From positions 1 to 64,000 of the forward strand of contig JAQXBA010000066.1 of the NCBI GenBank assembly GCA_029252625.1: a DNA stretch of 64,000 bases, given 5' to 3'. The stretch comes from Opitutia bacterium. GTDB taxonomy: Bacteria > Verrucomicrobiota > Verrucomicrobiia > Opitutales > Coraliomargaritaceae. The notes below the pieces were generated by a model that was given only the letters and a program-made list of their open reading frames with translations, searched no databases and was not told the DNA's origin. Positions 57,707-64,000 of this stretch are shown here, in pieces (position 1 is the first letter of the stretch; each line of letters opens with the position of its first letter). A program made the position numbers and the translations under genes.

Positions 57707-59065
57707 TTACATTCCAGGGAGGCCGGGCATGCCACCACCTTCTGCCATTTTTGCCTTCATGGTCTTCATCATCTTACGGCCTTTGCCGCCGTTCATCATT
57801 TTCATCATTTTTTGCATTTGCCCGAATTGTTTAAGCAGTGCATTGACGTCGCGCACTTTCACGCCAGAGCCATCGGCGATGCGCTTGAGGCGATTGCCAC
57901 GAAGGATACGTGGCTGGCGGCGCTCTTTCAGAGTCATAGAAAGAATGATGGCTTCGGTACGGGCCATTTTCTTTTCCTCTTCGTCACCGACTTGGATGCC
58001 GCTGGCGCCGGGCAGCATGCCGACGATGGAGCCGAGTGAACCCATTTTTTTGACTTGCTGCATTTGCGAGAGGAAATCTTCGAGGTTGAAGTCGGCTTTA
58101 CGCATTTTCTCTGCAAGTCGCTCGGATTCTTTCTCGTCGATATTTTCCTGCGCTCGCTCCACGAGGGAGACAACGTCACCCATACCTAAAATACGAGAGG
58201 CGAGACGATCTGGGTGGAACACTTCGAATTCGTCTAGCTTTTCGCCTAGGCCCATGAATTTAATCGGCACCTCGGTGATCGATTTCATCGATAGGGCAGC
58301 GCCACCACGGGCATCACCGTCGAGCTTAGTCAGGATGATACCTGTGCAGCCGACAGCTTCGTGGAAGTGCTTTGCTACGTTGACCGCCTCTTGACCGAGC
58401 GCGGAGTCGGCAACGAGTAGAATTTCGTCGGGTTGGACGGTTTGCTTGAGCTCTTTGATCTCTTCGATTAGATCGTTATCGATTTGGAGACGTCCAGCAG
58501 TGTCAAAAATAATGAGGTTGGCGTCGGCTGATTTCGCCGCTTCGAGGCCTCGCTTACCGATTTGGATGACGTCTTTCTCTTCGCGATCACCGTAAAAAGC
58601 GCAGCCTTCGTTCTTGGCCAGTATTTCGAGCTGATCGATCGCAGCTGGGCGATAAACATCACAGGCGACGAGAGCGGGGCGGTATTCGCGCTTCTTGGCG
58701 AGGTAGCGGGCGAGCTTGCCACTGCTGGTGGTTTTGCCTGAGCCATGGAGGCCGACCATCATGATGCGTAGCGGTTTCTTATCTTCTAAATGAGTGGCCC
58801 CTTCGCCAAGAAGCTTTACTAGTTCGTCGTGAATAATTTTAATGACCTGTTGGCCTGGTGTGACTGATTTGAGCACTTCCTGACCGACGCATTGCGCCTG
58901 AACATTGGCGACGAATTCGCGGGCCACTTTAAAATGGACGTCGGCGGAGAGTAGGGCTTTGCGCACTTCCTTGAGTGCATCCGCCATATTGTCTTCGGTG
59001 AGTTTGCCGATTCCACGCAGGTTGCGGAGGGCGGAACCCAGTTTGTCTGTAAGATTTTCGAGCAT
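57707..59065 (-). CDS. ffh: Signal recognition particle protein Ffh (SRP54)
   Basis: Ffh binds signal peptides and 4.5S RNA and targets ribosomes to the membrane through FtsY. The 452-residue GTPase has the N domain (1-85, [19 protein letters not shown]), G domain ([66 protein letters not shown]) and the Met-rich M domain from about 320, ending in [11 protein letters not shown] and a Gly/Met-rich tail. It heads the cluster with hpt and the DAHP synthase gene and is divergent from lpxC-fabZ. Confidence 0.96.
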   Translation of the reverse strand: MLENLTDKLGSALRNLRGIGKLTEDNMADALKEVRKALLSADVHFKVAREFVANVQAQCVGQEVLKSVTPGQQVIKIIHDELVKLLGEGATHLEDKKPLRIMMVGLHGSGKTTSSGKLARYLAKKREYRPALVACDVYRPAAIDQLEILAKNEGCAFYGDREEKDVIQIGKRGLEAAKSADANLIIFDTAGRLQIDNDLIEEIKELKQTVQPDEILLVADSALGQEAVNVAKHFHEAVGCTGIILTKLDGDARGGAALSMKSITEVPIKFMGLGEKLDEFEVFHPDRLASRILGMGDVVSLVERAQENIDEKESERLAEKMRKADFNLEDFLSQMQQVKKMGSLGSIVGMLPGASGIQVGDEEEKKMARTEAIILSMTLKERRQPRILRGNRLKRIADGSGVKVRDVNALLKQFGQMQKMMKMMNGGKGRKMMKTMKAKMAEGGGMPGLPGM

Positions 59066-59314
59066 GTTCGTGGTAGAATTTAGCTCTCGGAGCTAATAGG
59101 AACCTAAGGTGGAGGCAAAGTATTTTTTTAAGAAGATAGACTGCTGTGGGGCGAATTGTCTCAGATTACCAGTCGCGCAAGGGACTCTGCTCACAAAAAT
59201 TAGCCGAATTCATCTTAAAACGCATGCTTTACATGTGGTCGCCTTCTCGTAGTTTAGTCGGCTTCGGCACCATTGACCGTCTCTTCGTCACAGCGCCGTA
59301 TAATTATAAATTTT

Positions 59315-60652
59315 ATGAAACAACGCACCATTCTCAGGGAAGTCTCAATCAGTGGAAAGTCTTTGCACACTGGTGAAGAAGTCGAATTGACTCTGAAGCC
59401 GGCAGCCGTGGGGCACGGCATCGTCTTTCAGCGCATGGATCTTTTTGGTAAGCCAGAGCTGAAGCCACTAGTTGAGTTCGTGACCGATTTAGTTCGCAGC
59501 ACGACGATTGCCGATGGACATGCAAAGGTTAATACCGTGGAGCATGTATTGAGTGCGCTCAGCGGTTGCGGCGTCGACAATGTCCTTGTCGAAATGAATG
59601 CCAGTGAGCCGCCAATTCTGGATGGTTCTGCAAAGCATTTTGTGAATTTGATTCAACAAGCTGAACCAGTTGAGCAGGATGCAGAGCGTGAGTATTTCGT
59701 ACTGGATGAGCCGATTTCTGTAACTCGTGGGGCTAGCTCGATCATTGCGCTGCCACACGACGGTTTCCGTGTAACGTGTACATCCACAGATGACCGCGGC
59801 ATTCACACCCAGCACTTGAGTCTGGATATTGATCCTGAGTCGTATGTGGCACAGGTCGGGCCAGCTCGTACCTTTACTATCTACGAAGACATCGAAGAAT
59901 TATTGAAGCTTGGTAAGATCAAAGGAGGTAGTCTCGACAGTGCGATTGTGATCAAGGGGGATAAGATTCTCTCTAAGGAGCCGCTTCGCTTTAAAGAAGA
60001 ATTCGTGCGTCACAAGATCCTCGATATCGTCGGTGATATCGTGCTGGTCGGTATGCCGATCAAGGCACACTTCATTGCGGTGCGACCAGGCCACGCGTTG
60101 AATGCTGAACTCTCAAAGGTGCTTCGCCAGAAAATGTTGGAGAAGATGAAGGGCGCGAAAAAGGTAGCCGAGCCAAAAAAGGCCGTCGCAGTCATGGATG
60201 CGCCTGAGACGGTGATGGATATTCGCCGCGTTATGGATCTGTTGCCGCATCGCTATCCTTTTATCATGATCGATCGCGTGATTGAGGTAGTGAGCGAAGA
60301 TGAATTGGTGGCATTGAAGAATGTTACGATCAATGAGCCGTATTTCCAAGGGCATTACCCAGGCCGTCCTGTGATGCCGGGGGTTTTGCAAGTCGAAGCG
60401 ATGGCGCAGGCCGCTGGCGTGTTATTGTTGCGTAAGTTGCCCGTGGAGGAGAACAAAATCGCATTTTTCATGAGCGTCGATAAGGTCAAATTCCGCCAGG
60501 CAGTTGAGCCCGGCGACTCGGTCGAGATTCGCGTGAAGCTCGTTAAAATTCGAGGTAACAAGATTGCGACCGCGACCGGTGTTTGCACCGTCGGCGGAAA
60601 GGTCGTTTCGAGTGCTGAGCTGATGTTTATGCTGGCAGATGTTACAGACTAA
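59315..60652 (+). CDS. lpxC-fabZ: Bifunctional LpxC-FabZ
   Basis: This protein joins UDP-3-O-acyl-GlcNAc deacetylase (LpxC, residues 1 to about 295, first committed step of lipid A) and 3-hydroxyacyl-ACP dehydratase (FabZ, about 300-445). LpxC shows [17 protein letters not shown], zinc His in [11 protein letters not shown], and the Asp and His ligands in [12 protein letters not shown] and GHALNAEL. FabZ shows [15 protein letters not shown] and catalytic His in [20 protein letters not shown]. The start ATG 59315 matches LpxC families; the frame extends 14 codons upstream. The same fusion is known in Bacteroidota and other lineages. lpxA follows after 13 bp, so lipid A genes form an operon. Confidence 0.95.
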   Translation: MKQRTILREVSISGKSLHTGEEVELTLKPAAVGHGIVFQRMDLFGKPELKPLVEFVTDLVRSTTIADGHAKVNTVEHVLSALSGCGVDNVLVEMNASEPPILDGSAKHFVNLIQQAEPVEQDAEREYFVLDEPISVTRGASSIIALPHDGFRVTCTSTDDRGIHTQHLSLDIDPESYVAQVGPARTFTIYEDIEELLKLGKIKGGSLDSAIVIKGDKILSKEPLRFKEEFVRHKILDIVGDIVLVGMPIKAHFIAVRPGHALNAELSKVLRQKMLEKMKGAKKVAEPKKAVAVMDAPETVMDIRRVMDLLPHRYPFIMIDRVIEVVSEDELVALKNVTINEPYFQGHYPGRPVMPGVLQVEAMAQAAGVLLLRKLPVEENKIAFFMSVDKVKFRQAVEPGDSVEIRVKLVKIRGNKIATATGVCTVGGKVVSSAELMFMLADVTD

Positions 60653-60665
60653 GGGACTTAATCGA

Positions 60666-61442
60666 ATGGCTCCAGACATTCATCCTACCGCGCTCATTGA
60701 GCAGGGTGCCGAACTTGACGAGGGCGTCATTGTAGGTGCGTATGCATACATCGGTGCTCAAGTTAAAATCGCCAAAGGCACCGTAGTGATGCATCATGCG
60801 ACGGTCGATGGTGCGACGACGATGGGCGCAGGCAATGAGGTGCATCCGTATGCATATGTCGGCGGCAAGACGCACGATTTGAAATATAAGGGCGGCGTGC
60901 AACGCTTACAAATTGGCGATCGCAATGTGTTTCGCGAATTCACCACAGTTCATTGTGCGACTACGGACGATCAGATCACGATTCTTGGTAATGATAATCT
61001 GGTGCTTTCATATAGTCATGTCGCGCACGAGTGCGTGATCGGAAATCATTTAATTATGAGTAGTCACGCAGCGCTAGGCGGTCATGTTATCGTAGGTAAC
61101 CATGTGAATGTTGGCTGGGGTGCTGGCGTGCATCAGTTCTGCCGCTTGGGTGATCATGGTATGGTCGGTGCTGCGTCAAAAGTGGTTCAAGACGTGCCGC
61201 CATTTACAATTAGTGATGGCAATCCCGCTGTGGCCCGCACGATTAACAAGGTCGGGCTGGAGCGTGCTGGGTTCACTAAAGACGAAATTTCATTAGCACG
61301 TCGTGTCTTTAAAACTTTCTACAAGGACGGCTTGAATCGCAGTCAGGCGATTGAGAAGTTACGTGCGTCGGAAGAGATCGATAGCCGCGTGGTAAAGATC
61401 TTTCTTAATTTTACCGCAGAGAGTCAACGCGGGTTGAGTTAG
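60666..61442 (+). CDS. lpxA: Acyl-ACP--UDP-N-acetylglucosamine O-acyltransferase
   Basis: LpxA performs the first acylation in lipid A synthesis. The 258-residue protein has a left-handed beta-helix made of hexapeptide repeats ([20 protein letters not shown] and onward) and the catalytic His in [12 protein letters not shown]. The C-terminal helical domain includes [11 protein letters not shown] 60666 (MAPDIHPTA) is preferred to an upstream frame start at 60639, which would overlap lpxC-fabZ. It forms an operon with lpxC-fabZ. Confidence 0.94.
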   Translation: MAPDIHPTALIEQGAELDEGVIVGAYAYIGAQVKIAKGTVVMHHATVDGATTMGAGNEVHPYAYVGGKTHDLKYKGGVQRLQIGDRNVFREFTTVHCATTDDQITILGNDNLVLSYSHVAHECVIGNHLIMSSHAALGGHVIVGNHVNVGWGAGVHQFCRLGDHGMVGAASKVVQDVPPFTISDGNPAVARTINKVGLERAGFTKDEISLARRVFKTFYKDGLNRSQAIEKLRASEEIDSRVVKIFLNFTAESQRGLS

Positions 61443-61627
61443 GACGCAGTCGGACGAAAGTGGTTGATCGAACTGTGTTGATTATCCCTAAAGTGACTGG
61501 GCGAATTTACCGGACGAGGTCGATGCCTGTTTGATCCACTATTTAGAGGGTGATTTTTGATGGTACACAGAGGGGTGCATAAATGAGCGCCAGCGAAATC
61601 TATTGTCCATCTCCCACTTGATGCTTT

Positions 61628-61738
61628 TCATTTTTTTGAGATAGCATATAAGCGTTTGTCTTTAACGAGTAAGTCACTCAATAGAAGTTCACTGTAGCTG
61701 AGGAAGTCTATATAGACTAATGTGTCGACCAAAACCAC
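61628..61738 (-). pseudogene. Truncated VapC-type PIN toxin remnant
   Basis: In the +1 frame relative to the antitoxin gene, a GTG at 61738 starts a 36-residue frame reading VVLVDTLVYIDFL, then SELLLSDLLVKDKRLYAI. The opening V-L-V-D-T-x-V-x-I-D-F matches the first strand and catalytic Asp region of VapC PIN-domain RNases, which usually have 120-140 residues. It stops at 61628-61630. The start overlaps the vapB end as in intact vapBC pairs. It cannot be an active toxin. Confidence 0.6.
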
Positions 61739-61925
61739 TAGCTGCGAGGGTTTTCTGTATCTGAGGGGTAGGTCCACCTAACATCGAGAGTCGCTGTGCG
61801 CTTTCTTTAGCAATGAGATTTTTTAGTCTCTCATGCAGTAGTTTTATTCCTGAAAGCTTGGAGGCTTGTTCGAAGATCTTATCGTCTAGGTTCAGTGTTG
61901 TTCTTATGCATATGAGTGCGCTCAT
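61689..61925 (-). CDS. VapB-type antitoxin (toxin partner lost)
   Basis: The 78-residue frame contains the VapB ribbon-helix-helix start RTTLNLDDKIFEQASKLSGI, then a segment with H-E-R-L-K-N-L-I-A-K-E-S-A-Q-R-L and LGG, all typical of the short VapB antitoxins. Relative to the family, a few residues are missing after SGI. The C-terminal end (SGFGRHISLYRLPQLQ) is produced from DNA that in another frame encodes the VapC start, so the tail may be abnormal. Six extra residues precede the usual start. It is probably a decaying module. Confidence 0.6.
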   Translation of the reverse strand: MSALICIRTTLNLDDKIFEQASKLSGIKLLHERLKNLIAKESAQRLSMLGGPTPQIQKTLAASGFGRHISLYRLPQLQ

Positions 61926-61951
61926 TTTGTATGCATCTGCAAATTCCTTAT

Positions 61952-62229
61952 TTTCACCACCGACTGGATCTGTGCCACTTGAGTCAAACAGAATCTTGGG
62001 CTCGCGTGGTGGTCACGGCCTCTCGGTGCTTAATGTCGGGCGTTACGGTTGGGGCGATACTCACTTCTGGTGTGCCGCCGTTTATGTCGTGTCGGCATTT
62101 GCCCATATGTTTCTTAACTGGGCGTGGCTAAATGAAATTGCGACCTTAGGGCATCAATAAATACTAATCGCGGGCTTAGGTGTCGGTCTTACCATAATCT
62201 TCGGCATTTACTTTTTACCGATGGCGTAG
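61952..62229 (+). pseudogene. Decayed DUF4405-type membrane protein gene
   Basis: Plus-strand codons from about 61952 read PPTGSVP, later RGGHGLSVL, then GWGDTHFWCAAVYVVSAFAH followed by M-F-L-N-W-A-W. The W-G-D-x-H-F-W...H-x-x-L-x-W pattern is that of DUF4405/cytochrome b561-like proteins, where both His bind heme. An in-frame TAA at 62158-62160 interrupts it. The same frame continues with a transmembrane-like stretch ILIAGLGVGLTIIFGIYFL to a TAG at 62227-62229. The 5' part overlaps the antitoxin gene on the other strand and lacks a start. It is a gene fragment with a nonsense mutation. Confidence 0.55.
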
Positions 62230-62284
62230 GTGCAGGGGATTAGTGCCAATCCGACGATAGCGTTCAAGTCGAAGTCACTGAACA

Positions 62285-62319
62285 CAAAAAAGCGTCGTCC
62301 TGCAAAGCAGGGCGACGCT
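62285..62319 (-). terminator. Terminator of the PpiD/SurA-like gene
   Basis: On the minus strand AGCGTCGCCCTGC pairs with GCAGGACGACGCT (one mismatch) around a 3-nt loop and is followed by TTTTTT, 28 bp after the stop codon. Confidence 0.9.
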
Positions 62320-62347
62320 GATGTAAATGGTATGAGCCTTGGTTGGC

Positions 62348-64000
62348 TTACTGCTCGTCGAGCACTTCGGCGGCGTCTTCTTCGCTGATTCCGCGAGCGA
62401 TTAATTCGCTCACCAGTGCATTCGAGCTGACGTAGGACGCGTAGCGCTTGAGGTAGCTTTGTGCTTGAGTCAGGTTTTCGTCGTCGGCTGCGATCTCTGG
62501 TACGTCCTTTGTTTCGACATAGACGAAGACGCCAGTGTCGCCGCTTGTGAGCATAGCTGAGATCTCACCAGCGTCCATGCTTTGTGCTTTTTGCAGAGCG
62601 GCTTGATTAAAGGTGCGTGGTGCTTCGCCGATTTTGAAGGCTTCGTTGGCAGTAGCTTTGAGGCCGAGTGCTTCAGCGGCTACGACAAATGTGCTGCCAC
62701 CTGCGACTTTAGCTTTGAGCTCTGTTTCCAAGCGTCCGCCATTTTCGTTGAACAGGCGGCGCTTTTCCTCGGCAGTGTAGTCGGCAGTGACGACTGCTTC
62801 GACTGTTTCGAAGGCTGGGATTTCTGGTGCGATGCGACCTGTGTAGATTAGCACGCCGAAGCCTTCATCGATCGCATAGGCGTCAGAGAAGTAGCGGCTC
62901 TTGGAAAGTGCGAACGCGGATTCGAGCATCTCGGTCGATAGAGCACGACGAGCAGCACCTTCAGCGGTGTAAGGCGCAATTTCTGTGAGTGTCAGGCCAG
63001 ACTGGTTGAGTAGCTGATTGAAGGCGGCCGAGTCTTGCTCTACATTGTCACGGTAAAGTGCGTAGGCGAAGCTCTGTGCGGCTTCGTTAGCCAAGCGCTG
63101 TGCTGCTTCAGCGGCAAGCTCGATTGCGACTGCGTCACGCACATCATCAAAGGTCACGGCAGGTATCTCTGCCGCGGCGTCTTCTAGCTTGGGCTGAGCG
63201 GCTTGATACGCTGCAACGAACTGAGCGCGGTTAGCGATGAAATGTGCCCGGAGGTCAGACTCTTCGGCGACGACGATTTTGTCAGTGTAGTTCGCTGCTG
63301 CGAATGTGATGTAGCTGGCTTGGATACGCTCAGCGATTTCGTAGCGACTGTTGTTTTCGGTATAGTATGCAATCAGTGCTTCTTCGCTGGCTGTGACTTC
63401 TGGAGTGAATTCAGTATAGCTGACCTCGGCAGTCGTTAGTTCAAGGGATGTTTGATTGCGCTGAGTTTGCGCTAGTGCCTCGGAAGGCAGTAGATAGCCT
63501 GGGCCGGAGAGGGCGCTGCCAATTTGATCGATACGATAGTCTTCTTCGAGAACGACAGCGAAAAGACCTTGCGGCATGCGCGGGTTGGATTCGATGTTAT
63601 CTACGAAGCTGGTGTAGGCATCGCGGCTAAATTTATCATTGGCGCCTCGGAAGGCAGCCTTGGTCATAATGTAGCTTTCAAGTGTCTTCTGATCGGGGGC
63701 TGGCACACCAATCTCTTCTGCCAAGTGCAGTAGGGCGATGCGACTGGTGACTTGTGACTGGAATTGTTGCTCGTTCTGGATCGGACGACCTGTATTGAGA
63801 ATCGCACTCAACGACACCTTTTCACTAATGATACCCATTTCGTGAGGTGAATTGAGGTCGTAACCGTAGAAATTTTGCTCGCGATAAGCGCTTTGGTCGG
63901 ATGTGCAGCCGGGCGTGTTACCAATCGTGAAAACGAAGGCGACGATGATGACCGACAATAGAGTGAGAAATATCCAGCGGCCGTGGCGGATGAGGTGGTT
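62348..64000 (-). CDS. PpiD/SurA-like periplasmic folding factor, start beyond right edge
   Basis: The frame stays open to the window edge, so the start is outside. Residues at the edge read NHLIRHGRWIFLTLL, followed by S-V-I-I-V-A-F-V-F-T-I-G-N-T-P-G, the single membrane anchor typical of PpiD-like proteins. An internal TTG at 63958 is not the real start because it would cut that anchor. The periplasmic part has a SurA_N-like helical region (Q-F-Q-S-Q-V-T-S-R-I-A-L-L) and a C-terminal region ending G-V-F-V-Y-V-E-T-K-D-V-P-E-I as in PpiD relatives. I cannot see a clear parvulin active-site block, so it may be chaperone only. At least 550 residues are visible. Confidence 0.75.
   Translation of the reverse strand, partial: NHLIRHGRWIFLTLLSVIIVAFVFTIGNTPGCTSDQSAYREQNFYGYDLNSPHEMGIISEKVSLSAILNTGRPIQNEQQFQSQVTSRIALLHLAEEIGVPAPDQKTLESYIMTKAAFRGANDKFSRDAYTSFVDNIESNPRMPQGLFAVVLEEDYRIDQIGSALSGPGYLLPSEALAQTQRNQTSLELTTAEVSYTEFTPEVTASEEALIAYYTENNSRYEIAERIQASYITFAAANYTDKIVVAEESDLRAHFIANRAQFVAAYQAAQPKLEDAAAEIPAVTFDDVRDAVAIELAAEAAQRLANEAAQSFAYALYRDNVEQDSAAFNQLLNQSGLTLTEIAPYTAEGAARRALSTEMLESAFALSKSRYFSDAYAIDEGFGVLIYTGRIAPEIPAFETVEAVVTADYTAEEKRRLFNENGGRLETELKAKVAGGSTFVVAAEALGLKATANEAFKIGEAPRTFNQAALQKAQSMDAGEISAMLTSGDTGVFVYVETKDVPEIAADDENLTQAQSYLKRYASYVSSNALVSELIARGISEEDAAEVLDEQ

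Noticed and set aside
62348-63958. TTG at 63958 as the start of the PpiD-like gene
   Set aside because: The open frame continues upstream into a membrane-anchor sequence to the window edge, so the true start lies outside.

Overview
The window most likely comes from a marine Verrucomicrobiota bacterium of the class Opitutia, near Puniceicoccales/Coraliomargarita. This is inferred from gene content only. It is clearly Gram-negative (lpxC and lpxA, lipoproteins, an O-antigen ligase-like protein). The lineage clues are an LpxC-FabZ fusion, an 1880-residue tandem UvrA, a DUF5069 protein and an octaheme cytochrome with HEAT and TPR repeats. Many starts lack a Shine-Dalgarno sequence, so starts were placed mostly by family alignment.

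Layout. 0-1.2 kb: a tyrosine recombinase cut by the left edge lies at the 3' end of a tRNA-Ser gene, the usual border of an integrated island. 1.3-10 kb: DUF5069, tandem uvrA and recD2-like helicase, all on the minus strand. 10.7-16.5 kb: O-antigen ligase-like protein, AI-2E/PerM-family permease and a nitronate monooxygenase-like flavoprotein. 16.8-18.7 kb: deoC and punA flank a remnant of a thymidine phosphorylase gene. 18.8-24.1 kb: an amidase-fold protein that has lost its whole catalytic triad sits behind mutL; a YyaL-type thioredoxin-domain protein follows. 24.2-29.4 kb: a secreted TPR/C39-like pair, a VF530 protein, prfB with its programmed frameshift, and an ATP-grasp-like gene overlapping prfB.

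29.7-45.1 kb: glycogen phosphorylase with a histone-H1-like tail, a small conserved protein, an octaheme cytochrome lipoprotein, an AraC regulator divergent from rhaA, an NCS1-type permease with a small membrane partner, an M29 aminopeptidase, an adenosine deaminase-family gene, and a three-gene overlapping operon of RimK-TrkA_C, aspartoacylase-like protein and RimB-like protease. 45.2-53.7 kb: polA, a PfkB kinase, divergent cysJ and cysI, and a methyltransferase. 53.7-54.8 kb: a hairpin-rich stretch and a 53-residue lipoprotein. 54.8-61.4 kb: rlmN, the ffh-hpt-DAHP synthase cluster, and lpxC-fabZ with lpxA. 61.4-64 kb: a decayed vapBC pair, a decayed DUF4405 gene, and a PpiD/SurA-like gene that runs off the right edge.

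Most of the window is chromosomal housekeeping: DNA repair (uvrA, recD2, mutL, polA), translation and targeting (prfB, rlmN, ffh), nucleoside salvage (deoC, punA, hpt, adenosine deaminase), sulfite reduction and lipid A synthesis. The less ordinary content is the rimK operon, the rhamnose locus with a visible AraC-type operator, the catalytically dead amidase, several gene remnants, and the tRNA-linked integrase. I saw no CRISPR array, rRNA or intact insertion sequence.
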